NCBI GenBank assembly: GCA_013399895.1
Contig: VXBA01001790.1
Coordinates: forward strand, 67,190-131,189
Direction of reading: 5' to 3'
Length of the DNA: 64,000 bases
Source of the DNA: Serilophus lunatus
Lineage: Eukaryota > Chordata > Aves > Passeriformes > Eurylaimidae
Both the position numbers and the translations under genes were made by a program. Of the stretch, positions 12,701-26,500 are shown in pieces (the stretch's first letter is position 1; each line of letters starts with the position of its first letter). The notes beneath the pieces are model-generated. The model saw nothing but the letters and a program-made list of their open reading frames with translations. It was not told where the DNA came from and did no database searches.

Positions 12701-15700
12701 AATCGAACTAGTAGATTAACAACTTAAGCTATCACTACACTATCTTCTAAAACTTGCCATGTGGACGATGATTAAAGAATTCAGGATTTGTCTCCAAAAG
12801 CTTTAATTAGTAAAGCTTCCAGGACACCACTGAAGGTGAAGGAAGACCAAAGAGAAGGACGATTACTTATAATTTCAGCTATAGAAGTTATAATGTAGCA
12901 GGCAAACTAGAGAATGAGCAGAGTCGTATAATAACAACAAGCTCTGAGAGCACATGCACACTAAACCCCCCATATTTAGGAGAATGCATCTGTAACAGTG
13001 TCAGAACAGTTAAAGAATGGAGCACCATCTTTGTGAGTATCTGATACTCAAAATGGAGATATTATCCAAAACAATTAATTAGTTCTTTCCAATATGCATT
13101 TGGTTGTATTGTTAGTTCTACTATATCTGATTACATTAAAAAAGGGAAAAAGCAATGTTTGCTCTGAAAAAATAAAAACAAATGAAAAATGTATGTAAAA
13201 CAATGAAGAAAGATTGTGTATGATGTTAAACAAGTCCAAGCACATTCCAAGCAAAAACTAATACAAACAGATTTTGGGGGGAGAAAAAATTGTTACAATA
13301 TGTGATAGTGCTTTTTACTGTGGAAGGAGATGAAAATTTTGGAAAAAAATTAAGATATTTCTATGAAAGACCTATTTACAGACGGCTGCAAATCCTTAAA
13401 ACAAACAGTGAGAATATTCCAGGTCTGCCTCTTATTACATTTACTGTTACTTACAAAGCACAGCTAATTGTTCTCTTGACAGGATAGAGCCAAATGCAGT
13501 TTTAGAGCTCCATCATACGACACAGGAACGTCAAGTCCAACAATTAAATTTTAATAGCAATAGTAATTTCAGTCATAATTTACCAAAATGAGTTTGGGAA
13601 TTTTAATTGCAGTTTTTATTAAAGTAATTCTGTGGCTAGATCTGATGTTTTGCTACTTCTCACCATCCTTCAGATGCTGTGTGTAAAAACAAAGTACCTC
13701 ACAACTTAGCAACAATCTAATTATTACCAATCTTATTATTAGAATGACCCTGGGGTAAGTAGTAGCTGACTGCTGCTGTCAAAACACTGAAGAAATGTCC
13801 TTCAAACTACCGATCTCTACCTAAAATAGGGTGATAAAATTTCAATATTCAAAGAAAGGATGTAGTCATACAGTTTATAACTGCTGTCCTTCAATATGAT
13901 ACAAAAGCACAGTCTAAGCTGTAGCTGGGGAAAAAATAACCTGTTCTCATAATTTTATTGGGACTTTGTTGAGACATTATATGTAAATGCTATCTATAAG
14001 AAGGGCAAGAAGGAGGATCCAGGGAATTATAGACCTGTCAGCCTGACCTCAGTACCAGGGAAAATTACGGAGTGAATCATCTTAAGGGAAATTATGCTGC
14101 ACCTACAGGATGATAAGGAGATCAGATGTAGCCAGCATGGATTCAGGAGGAGAAGATCCTGCTTAACAAACCTTGTCTCCTTTAATGATCAGGTAACTCA
14201 TCTGATCGATGAGGGGAAACCTGTGGATGTAGTGTATCTATATTTTAACAAAGCCTTTGACACCATCTCCCACACTAAACTTCTGGTGCCACTGGTGGAT
14301 TGTGGCTTAGACAGGTTTACTCTGTCCTGGGTTAAGAATTGGCTGGATGGCCGACCTCAGAGAGTGGTGGTGAATGGTGTCACGTCCAGTTGGAGGCCAG
14401 TCACCAGTGGGGTCCCCCAGGGTTCAGTGTTGGGGCCAGTGTTGTTCAACATCTGTATTGATGATCTGGATGAGGCGATGGAGTCCAACATTGCTAAGTT
14501 TGCAGATGACACCAAGCTTGGAATGAGTGTCAATCTGTCAGAGGGAAGGAGGCCTCTGCAGAGAGACCTTGACAGGCTGGATAGATGGGCTGAGTCCAAT
14601 AGCACGAGGTTCAATAAATCCAAGTGCCGTGTTTTACACTTTGGCTGCAATAACCCCATGCAGAGTTATAGGCTGGGGACGGTGTGGCTGGAGAATGGCC
14701 AGGCGGAAAGGGACTTGGGGGTGCTGGTTGATAGGAAACTGAATATGAGCCAGCAGTGTGCCCAGGTGACCAAGAAGGCCAATGGCATCCTGGCCTGCAT
14801 CAAGAATAGTGTTGCCAGTAGGACTAGGGAAGTTATTCCTCCTTTATACTTGGCACTGGTTAGGCCACAGCTGGAGTGCTGTGTCCAGTTCTGGGCCCCT
14901 CAGTTTAAAAAAGATGTAGACTTGCTGGAACATGTCCAGAGAAGGACAACGAGGATGGTGAAGGGGCTGGAGCACAAGCTGTGTGAGGAGCAGCTGAGGG
15001 AGCTGGGGTTGTTCAGCCTGGACAGGAGGAGGCTCAGGGGTGACCTTATTGCTGTCTATAACTATCTGAAAGAAGGTTGTAATCAGGCAGGAGTCAGTCT
15101 CTTCTCTCAGGCTCCCAGTGACAGTTCATTCTGATGGTACAGCTGGAATTAAAATAAATATTTGCCAATATGAAGCAAAGTTTTGGAACATTTACATTTT
15201 GGATGTAAATCCCTACCTAAAATATATATTGAAATACAATATTGAATATATGAAATACAGTTAACTATATCCATGTGTGTAAGTGAATGTATGTGCATAC
15301 ATAAACATATCTACAATATCTTCTTTTAAATAAATTTTATTAGTTTTTACGTATAAGGACATGATTGTGATAAAGATCTTTCTTATTAGCAAGTTGTTTC
15401 AAGGAAAAAAGAACTAGATGTTTTTATCACTTAAAAGCTTTAACAGTAAAAGATTTTAGGGTCCCAATGAAAACAAACAGTATGAGGTTTGGGTGTTTTT
15501 TGCCATAAATTTACTAGCTAGATGACTAAATGAACTTTGTACTTGAGTATTTCTGCTGAAGGTGCAAGAATAATTGTAAGGCATTGGAAAAGGCTGCCCA
15601 GGGAAGGTGGTGGAGTCACCATCCCTTGAAATGTTCAAGAAATAGACATGACACTTCATGTATGGTCTAATTGACAAGGTTGACACAGTCTAGTTGACTG

Positions 15701-18700
15701 GCCAAATGTTGGACTTGGTGATCTTGAAGGCCTTTTCCAACCTTAATGATTCTTTGATCTTAAGATCGATTGGATAACAAGCAAGGCATAAAAGCAAAGT
15801 GTATAAATTGGTTATATTTGTGAGCATCTCTTACTTTGACATTTTCCAGCTTTTATTTTACTGTACTAGTCTTCCATTACTACCATGCCCCATGGCATAG
15901 TCCTGGAAAAGCTGGCAGCCCATGGCTTGGACAGGTGCACTCTGTGCTGGGTTAGGAACTGTCTGGATGGCCAGGCCCAGAGAGTGGTGGGGAGTGGTGC
16001 CACATCTAGTTGGCAACCATTCACTAGTAGTGTCCCCCAGGGATCAGTGTTGGGCCCAGTACTGTTTAATATATTTATTGATGATCTGGATGGGGTATTG
16101 AATCCACCATTAGCACATTTTCAGATGACACCAAATTGAGGGTGTTGATCTGCTGGAGGATAGGAGGGCTTTGCAGAGGAACCTGGACAAGCTGGATAGA
16201 ATCCAATGGCATGATTTTCAGCAAGACCAAGTTCTGGGTGCTGCACTTTGTCCACAACAATCCCATGCAGCACCATAAGCTGGGGACAAAAAGGCTGGAG
16301 AGTGGCAAGGTGGAAAGGGATCTGGGGCTTCTGATTGACAGGAAACTGAAAATGAGCCACCAGTGTGCCCAGGTGGCCAAGAAGGCCAATAGCATCCTGG
16401 CCTGCACCAGAAATGGTGTGGTCAACAGAGTGAGGAAAGTGATTCTTCCCCTGTACTCAGCACTGGTTAGGCCACAGCTGGAGTACTGTGTCCAGTTCTG
16501 GGCCCCTCACTTTAGGAAGGATATTGAGGTACTGGTGTGTGTCCAAAGAAAAGCAATGAGGCTGGTGAAGGGACTGTAGCACAAGTCCTATGAGCTGGAG
16601 TTGTTTAGGCTGGAGAACAGGACACTGAGGGGAGACCTTGTTGCTCTCTACAACTACCTGAAAGAGGGTTGTAGCCCAGTGAGTGTCAGTCTCTTCTCCC
16701 ATGTAACCAGCAGTAGAACAAGAAGGCACAATCTTAAGCTGTGCCAGGGGAGGTTTACGTTGGCTCTTTATGTAGAGAGCGATTGGACTGAGCTGCCCAG
16801 AGAGGTGGTGGAGTCACCATCCCTTGGAAGTATTTAAGAAGAAACTGGATGTAGCACTTCACTTAGTACCATGGTCTAGTTGACAAGGTGGTCAACTTGG
16901 GTCAAAGGTTGGAGCTGATGATCTCAAAAGGTCTTTTCCAACCTAATTGATTCTGCAATTCTGTAAATGATACGCATGACACTCTTTTCTGCATATTTTC
17001 TGTCGTGTGAATCAATGCAGTTGGCTATGTAGATAACACTATGGCATCAACTGCGTGTATCAGCACATCTAACTTAGGCATTGCAACTAATAAGGATGGG
17101 AAATTCTCTACACACCTTCGTTTCTTCAATGCTCTGTGTCCTTACCAGCGTGTTGGCTTCTCACAGCTCTTCGTTCAAGCTTTATACCAATGGCACCGTA
17201 ACTGAACCTTGAATTTCCTCTTCATAAAATTACTTTTACAAATTATTGTTCTTACAGCAAATTGAAAAAAATAAGGCAATAGGCTAATTATATTTCTGAA
17301 ATGTTTTCTTTTTCAGCTGACTGTGGAGGGCCACTTGAACTCTGGGAGCCAAACAGTACATTCAGCTCTAAAAACTTTCCAAACAATTACCCCAATCAAG
17401 CTTCTTGTAAGTCATTATTTTCCAAATCTTCAGGAGAAGCTTAACCACATGAAAATAAAGATATGAAATCTGTTTTTCCAAGTCAGATGTTGTCAAACAA
17501 AAAAAGATCTAAGCTCTATATGCAGTCAGATCTTTGAATTCTATATGGCACTTAGCAGAAGCTAACAAAACATATGGCAGTTGATTGAAAAGTGATAAAG
17601 GTGGGCATAGTGCCATAGGATGGGGACAGGCCAATCCCATCATGCTTATTATGTCAAATGTCTTTTTGTTAATGCAATTACCACAAGGTACAGAAAGTCT
17701 GCATTTTACCATTTCACCTTGATGCATTTGCCAGGTTAATATCATCACTTCTTCTGTTAAATAGCTGAAGTTTTCTAGAGGCAAAGTATTTATGCATACA
17801 TTTTGCAATGAATTCTCTCTTTATTGACTTTTATTAAACACACTAGTGAGAAGACATTGTTATTCTTCTGTTGTTACTTGGTTTAGACTAAGCTACAACT
17901 GGCAAAAGTTACAAGATTATTTGTCACATTGCCAAAGTCAGAAAAGAATGAGCTCTACTACTTTAGGGAAACTCACAGTTGACATGAACAGTTAAAAACA
18001 TGTGTATGTCATAGGAGCCTAAAATTAATTTTTAAAAGCATTTTAAGAATGAGAGTTTATTGAATTTGGTATGTTAACAGTATAACTTGCTTTTAAAGAT
18101 AAGATTTAGACTTCTAAGTCTCTTGGGGAATTCTTAATAATTTAGCAGATCATTTTTCTCCTCAAAAGCCCTTCAACTTGAAAATGACACAGTAAATATA
18201 ACTACTGAAAAGGTAATTTGTATGTTTGTGTTACTATTTTTTAGGTGTGTGGTACTTAAATGCTGAAAATGGAAAAAACATTCAACTTCATTTTCAGGTT
18301 TTTGATTTGGAAAGTATTCATGATGTGGTTGAAATTAGAGATGGCAGAGGACCAGATTCCTTACTTTTGGGCAAGTAACAGCACTGGGTAATAAAATGAA
18401 TACATTCAGACAGCTGGAGCAAACTGATGGATATAAGAGAAAGGAAATCTTATTTCATTCTACATTTCTTCAGATTTTTTAGGCTTCGAGAATTAGGAGG
18501 AAAATTTGAGAAAGCATATTGTGTTTGACATCACATTTCCAAAATGTTTGCACACACTGAGCTTTCCATGCAATCCATACAAAAGTAACTTCTAATTAAA
18601 TCAAACTATTTATGTATGAGGGCAAACAGAAGCATCATCTCTTAGCTAAATTATCTTTCTATACTGATAAGTCAAATTTGGGGTTGGGCTTTGACCATTG

Positions 18701-21700
18701 CAGTCTGATTGCAGATGGGTTTGGGGAGTAATTGCATTCATGTGGTGGCAGTATTTTCTTTTGAAGACAAAACATTTTGAAATACATATGAACCAAATAA
18801 CTTAAATGTGTTCATGTTCTCCTGGTGAATAGCTGTTTACACAGAACGAGGCCCACTGCCAGATGTTTTCTCTACAACAAACCAGATGACAGTGATCCTC
18901 CGTACGGACGAGTCTGCAACAAGGAAGGGATTTCTTGCAAACTTTACTACTGGCTTCAATCTGAGTAAGCCTCTGAACCTTTGGATTTAAGTGATGATAC
19001 TACTGGTCAGATACATTTCAGAGGAAGTGGAGAGTGGCAGGTGACTGTCAGCTCTTTCTCATAGAAATATGCAAATATTAAAGACAAGAAGCTTAGCAGT
19101 TACTGATCTATACTTTATGTTTTCTAGCATGAAAAGTGATAGCTAGTTTCTTTAGAGTAATTGGACCATATCTATATCATCTGCAACTCTGTGATATTAT
19201 GTGAAAAATTGACTTGGTGTTTTAAACAAAAACTATTCAAAAAAGGGCAAATACTAACTGTTCCCTATGCAAGCACCAGAAAAGAGTATCACTCTATGAC
19301 TCTTTTGAGGATTTCATTAATGTGTGTTTAAACGCATTTGTAAAATATTTATTATATCCACTAAAAGAGAAAATTGTGTGTGGTAACTGATCTGTGTTTG
19401 CAATATGGTCCTTCTTGCATCTTTAAAAATTTGGTCCTTGGTGTGTGAATAATCTGGAAATTGCTAGTCTTTTAAGTATTTGGACAGCAGTGTTTCTGGT
19501 CTCAGCCAGTCTCCTTCTGACAGACCTTGATTTTGTTGGGGACTGCAATTAGACTTGTCACTCATAATTCAGCAATCAACTCTCCAAACGGTGCACAGGG
19601 GAGCCAAATGCAAATTACATGGAACAGCAATAGGCTTACCTGGACAAATAAATACACTAACTCTAGGACAAATCTTGACAGAATTAATTAGAGACTTTTT
19701 ACTACTTCTCTGGATGTCTGGAAAACAGAGAAAGATAAAGCTGTACATATTGAGAAAGGTGTGAAGTACCATTCATTTATATGAGCAGAATATGAACATG
19801 AATCTATGATCTTTTTTTACTTTAACTCTCAGAGCAAGAAAATGTCTCCTAGCACAATTAGATAGCTGCAGATTTTTTATAGATTGAGGAATAATAATGA
19901 TATAATTTTCTTAATATTTAAAAAATTGTCATTGATTTACATTTGTAAAATTAACTCAGTTTCATCCTTTTAAAAGGAACCATAATTTTACCAAAAATTA
20001 TTTTTGGCAGTATGCATTATGATAAAAAACTTATCTAAGTAAAAATTAAGTTCTATGAAATACCTGTCTTTAGTTATGGACATTGAATGTCTGAAGCTAT
20101 GGTTCAGGCCTTTTATAAACCATGATTTCCTGTTCCATTTGATATAAGCCATGCTGTTTATTAATGAATCATTTTATAAGGATATTAAAATTCATAAGCA
20201 AAGCAATTATCTTGCCTTAAATAAGACTTCCAGATAATTAAATATTTCAGTAATTCCAGGAAGTTAAAATAAAGAAAATAAATATTTTTTCAATAGAATT
20301 TAAGTTTATTGCTGTATATTTCCTGTAGACATTTTGAATAGAGCCATTAAAAATACACTTTGGCCATAGAAAGAATTATAACTGTATATTTTCTGTCTAC
20401 CATCTCTTTTTATTGTATAACTGGTTAGTTTTTTTCCCTTCTACCTTTCCACACAAATAAGTTTCAGAAGGATACTATTGGCTTTCAGTACCTCTTTGTA
20501 TGATTGACTTGACATACTTTAAGGTCTCTAAACTTTTGTGAAAGTGCTGAACATTTGAAACTTGAAAAACTTATCAGTTTTGACAGGATTTGACTGTTCA
20601 TTCCAAGGTTTATTACACATAATAGGAGAATGCTAGTAACTGAGCAATGCTAACTATAACAGAAACTACAAAGTATAATACCATAGATTTTATTCTTAAT
20701 TAGCTTCTATATATCTGAAAACTATCTTTATTTGGAAAGAGTGATGGATGGAAATGGAAAGAAAAGTTTCTGCATGCTTTCTAGTCATTTTTCTTTCAGG
20801 TGAGCTGTAAGATCTGCAATGAACATCAACCAATTATGGATTGATTTTCCTGTCTTGTTTTCCTTCAGAGTCTTGCACAACTGATGAGCATCAATGTGGT
20901 AATGGGAAATGTATACCACTGCATAACCTTTGTGACAACATACCTCATTGTGAAGATGGTTCTGATGAAGCAAAATGCTGTAAGGTTTCCTTCATACAAA
21001 GAATCATAGAATTGTTTAGGTTGGAAAAGAATTAATCATCAAGTCCAACCACATCCAGCACTGCCAAGTTCTCCACTAAACCATGTCCCTCAGTGCCACA
21101 TCTACACACGTCTTAAATATCTGCAGGGATGGTGACTCCACAACTTCCTTGGGCAGCCTGTTCTAACATTTAATTTCCCTTCTAGTGACAAATTTTTTCC
21201 TAGTATTCATTCTAAGCCACGTATATTTGGCAGGAATTGCCCAGGAAAACAGCCACCAAACAAATGTAGAATACTGCAGATGCACACAGGCCATGCCGAT
21301 TTACACAGCAGTATTTTGTTAAGTTTGTAAGAGCAAGAAAGTCACTTTTCTGAGACAGTGTATGTCATGTGGCGAAGATCTCTGGAGACAGTAGAAAGTT
21401 CTTCTCTCCTGAAAACAGTGAAAACTCATAGCAATTGGAATTCAAAAGTCCATTTTTTTCTGTCCACTCTTGTTTTAACTTTATTTCCAATCCAGGTTAT
21501 CAAGAGTCATGTATTCATCCACTCTCTGGAAATTGTATAGTGGTGATTAAGAAAAAACCATTGGTTAGAGTTGATGGAAAATGTTCTGTTAACTGTCAAT
21601 TTATGAGACATTTGCAAATGGGTATGAAACTTTCCTGTGACAGAAATAGAGAAGGAGATAACAATAATATTTCCTTCCTCTGGGAACAAGACATCCTGGA

Positions 21701-23537
21701 GATGATGGGTTTATTCCTGTTGTAATGCATTTTAACTTTTTTTGTGTGTTCTTTGCTAACAATAATAAATCTTTTTTCTTGGAGTGAAGGGGGAATATGG
21801 TTTACCACATATGTAAAATGCTTCTGTACATTTTTTTCTGCAGTGAGATTATTTAATGGTTCTCTTAGCACCGAAGGGCTGGTACAAGCCAGGATTAGGG
21901 AGATGTGGCACCTGGCATGTGCAGATGATTGGAATGAAGACACTTCAGACAGTGTTTGCCAGCTGTTGGGGTTAGGGTGAGTGAGAAATATTCATTGCCA
22001 CTTGTTCACAGACCTGTTGAGTGTATATTGTCATTTCCCATTCATTTTACTGTGTCTCTACTATCCAGAAGACGGCAAATGTATCACTTGACAGAGAAAG
22101 AAGTCCTTGTTGTGCCAACAAATTTGTAAGTGTCACACATCCTGTTCTGATAGCATTCACTACAGGATTGATGACCTTGAATAGAACAGATTGGACATAT
22201 TGGAGAACATTGGAAGAGTGATGTAGAGGCACATTTTTTATCATTTTATGTCATCATTTATGTCTTCACTTTTATAAGGATGGCTCAGGAGTAAAGCTGG
22301 AGTGAACAGCAGCCTTGGCTGCTCTGCTATTCATTCCAAGTAAATTCAAGAAAATCCCTTGGATATTCTGCTGTTGGGGTCCCAATGCATTTCACACCTA
22401 TCATTAGATCTGAGCTGTTGGAAGAGAAAACTCCATTTCTCTTGAGGTATATTTAGAGTAGGGAGGGAGGAGGAAAGTATATGACTGAAAAATAGATTTG
22501 GCTACAGTCACTGTTCAGAAGCATTTTCAGGGAAAAGGTAGTGTGGTGTTGCATTTTTCAATCTGTGGAAAAATTCATGGCTTGAATTCTGGCCCTAATT
22601 ACATTGCACTAAACTTCACTGCCATCTGCTGAATAATAACTAACTTTCCAGCAGTGCTGAGGTTTTTAGGGAATATCACTCATCTGAGTAATAATAAAAT
22701 TCAATTCAAAGCTTGCAATTCATTATTTTGGTCTCTGACCAAAGAAAGATGCCTGCAACTGCCCTTCTGATAAATTAATTGTAGCAGAGCTAGGGGGTCT
22801 TAGAAAAATATCCAAGTGTTATTTCAAAACTACTTTTAATCACTGGATGAATGTGTTCTGGTTGTTTGGTTTCTTTACTTTTTTTCATTTTGAGTAGGCA
22901 CTGCATTTATATAACTATCAGATAGCTACATGCACTAATCTTGTTTGCAATTTATCTATGTAATCTCTTTTATTTATGCATAGAAGAAGATACGAACTGT
23001 GTTTAAATGTTCTTCTAGTTTCCTGGTCTTCTCTCTAGTCAAATACCTCATCTTTTAGAGTGGCCAGTAGCCTTCTTCCTCTGATTCTCCCTCTCTGATT
23101 TTCTCCCTCTCTGTGCTTCCTTTCCCTCTGTAACTTTTGGACAGGGGCAATTTTGTGGTTTATTGATTTAAATTACATTGTTATATTTTATAGTCTTCAA
23201 TGAACTCTTGTCTTCCACGATACTTTCTCTTACCTATTAAAAATTACTTATGCTTTTGTCTCCACAGCATTCCATGGCAATATATTTCAGGTTTCCTCTA
23301 CAAACTAGTCAGATGCACTTGTTAAAACAATTCCTATAAGTTTCTTACTTATTTTTTTTACTTCCATTTCTCAGTTTATTATGTATTTCTATTGTCAAGA
23401 AAAAATATTTGAACCTAAATTGTATCACATTTTTCCAACCCGGGTGCTACTGTTCTTACTGATCCTACAGAATAGGATAAAATTCTCATGTGTCTATATC
23501 TCTTTATATAGTGTCTATGCATAGGTGTTATGGGTTT

Positions 23538-23584
<47 letters not shown>

Positions 23585-26500
23585 TTATATATATAAAATC
23601 CTGTGAGCATCACGATACTTCTACCATCCTTGAATCACCCTGTAGCAGCATATTCATTAATAAGTGGGACCATATTTGTTGCTAAATGGACGTTTGCAAT
23701 AACAGGACCTGAATAGGCTATAGCTCATGCTCCTGTATTGAATTACAGCCTAGAATCATTCTTTATTAGAGAAAGAGGCTAAGGTTCATCTAGGACAATT
23801 TACTTTTACTGTTGATTATATATTTGATAATATCATTTGCTGTTTAATTCATGAAAAAGACTGAAATTATAAAAGTCCTGTTGCACATCCTGATGACTTA
23901 AGTAGCTGGGCTAGAAAGTGCAGTCTTATACACAGATTCTAGTAAATCACATGTGAATCCTTTTGTCTCCATATTTCAAATAGAGGGCTGTTTCATTTGT
24001 GATATGTGCCAAACAGGGAGCATATCAGGAGGCATGCCTATCTGTTCATCTACGAAATACAAATGCTCTTATTGTGTCTGGGGTCCAAGGTGAACAAATT
24101 GATGCTCTTGAGAAAGCTGAACTCAGTCTTTTTCTCAGCTTGCATTTGTAGGTCTGTGCATCTGACAGCACTGTTAAAATCTGAGTATTATCAGCATCAT
24201 ATTTCCTGGACCAAATAGAATCATACATTGAGCTTTCCATTAATCTACTTGTACAGTGTTAAAAATGTTTGTTTCTCTGGGTGCAGAGTCAGCAAGTCTT
24301 TACTGAATTGTACCCAGGAATAGGGGTAGACTTTGCATCTTTGTCATACCCAAAAGTAAAACAGGACTTTGACTTCAGACTTTGCTCTAAACCCTGCAGT
24401 CCATTTTCTTCAAGAACTTCCAACATTCTTATGAGGGAAATTAGTTCATTGGAATATAAACTCTTGTTCAAGATTTCCAAATAAATTTTCATCCTTCCCA
24501 CTTTCCAATGCCATGCAACAAAGAGAGTCATGCACTGGATATAATGGAGAATCAAGTTCTCAGTGTGTTCAGGCTGTGTTTGCAGTCTTGATGACCAGAA
24601 CTAGGACAGTCCTGATAATCTGGTGACAAACTTAGTTTCATGTCAGTTGTGATCAAGTAATAATGTGCACTTTGACCTGAAAGCCATAGGATTTTGTCAG
24701 TGACTTTTTATGATTTGTAGGTCCACAGATGCATTTAGTACCAAACACTGCTAGTAAGCTTGGCTTAAACCCATTGTTTAAGAACCTTCCTTTCAAATCC
24801 ATATTTCCTATGAAATATTGTGTGCATGCAAGCAGTTAGAAAGTAGCTCTTCATATGAATACACATGTGAACAAATCTTTTTTAGGCCTACATAGGTTGT
24901 CCTTTTACTACTCTCCCAGACTGTCTAAAAGCTCAAATCAGTGTTGTGGGGTAATCTCTGAAGTACATATTAGTTGACTAGTGCTTTATATTGGAAAAAT
25001 TCTGTACATTAGGATAGAGTGTACAGACACTGCTTATATATCTATATATAGAGAGAGACAGAATTAAGAATTACCTTCACCACTTCCAGGCTGAGAAGTG
25101 TGGCAATAGTGACTTTTCCGGCAGGTAAGTCACACAGCTCTCCTGATAGCACAGCAGGGCTCTTAAATACTTCCCTTCTCCTATACCTAGTCTTAGTCTC
25201 CATACACATCACATCTGCAGGCAGATTCTAGACTTTATGCTTCCCACGAGGATGAGATCTACTACACTTGAAGAGATGGTACTTCTTTGATACACACTTT
25301 GCTGCTTGTGTATTAAACCTACACAAGTGGATGTCTTCTTGCTTCTGAGATATGTATGGCTAAAAAGTCAGTTGAGATTCGGCAGTCACCTCCAAAAAAT
25401 AGCATAGTCTAACCACAGCTGTCATTTTCCCTATGCTTCTTCTAGGAAAGCAGATATGTTTTCTGGATATATGTTCCAAGCTAGTCAGATGCAGTATCAC
25501 ACGGTATATGATGCAGAATGGGCTATAAAGTGAACCTGGATATGGTTTAGAAATATCAACACCAACAGTACCCAGCATTCTTAGTGTTCAAAAAGCCATT
25601 GCCATGTCATCTGATGAACAGACAAAATAAATTGACTAGATGACCTTTAAAGGTCCCATCCAACCCAAACTATTCTATGGTTCTCTGAATACACTCTACT
25701 TCAATGGAACTACCTGACATGACACCCTAGACTTACTCCACAGTTATTTTGATTTCAGTGCACCTACAAGGTGAAACTTAACTTTTAAGGAAGGTAGCAT
25801 CTACTCCATTACATTCTTTATGATATAAAACACAGTTTCATTTCTTTTCTAGACAGTATCAGTGTAATTACACCCCATCAAAAAAAGCAAGACTGTGATA
25901 CTCCAAGGTTCGACTGTTAGTGCTCTGTTTTGCATACCGTGTTTTAGTCTGATATATATAAGAATTGGAATTGCAAACTCTTTGTTGTGGCACAGAAAAT
26001 CAGAAATTGACATTTAGTGCTGTTAAAATCATTAATTTCTGCCTCTTCCAATATTATTGTAGCAATAGAAATCTTAGAATAAGATGTAAGAGTGGAAATG
26101 AGTCACATTTTAATACATATGAGTTTCAAGACTCAAAAATTTCCTGGTAAGAAAGAAAGATGCTGTTTGTTAAACCAGCATAATAATTTTTCAAATATTT
26201 CTCCACAGACAGAACAGCATAAATATCTAAAAATATATGCATATATCTTTTCTTCCCAGGACTGCAAATATGTCATCAACTGTATTATTCACTGGAGATG
26301 GCCCATTTGTCAACATCACCAAAGGAGCTAACAATAGCCTAATATTTACAAAAAGGTCGGTAGAGTGAGATTTCTTCCTCATATAAATGGTAACTTAAAT
26401 TATGGTGGTGATCATCTATACACTAATTTATAGCTCAAATTTATCTGAGAAGTGAAGTGATTCTGTATGAGGGAGGTCTGGACTACAAACATTCTCTGTC

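Larger units (their letters stand above)
21977..26259. other. TMPRSS15: TMPRSS15 long intron
   Basis: 4.3 kb intron splitting the SRCR domain. It contains a TA/TG microsatellite (23540-23584) and a CR1 3' scrap (about 25627-25690). No additional exon recognised. Confidence 0.5.

Noticed and set aside
21435..21725. Frame between the LDLRA2 and SRCR exons containing several cysteines
   Set aside because: The SRCR exon joins LDLRA2 directly in phase, and the human protein has no extra module here.
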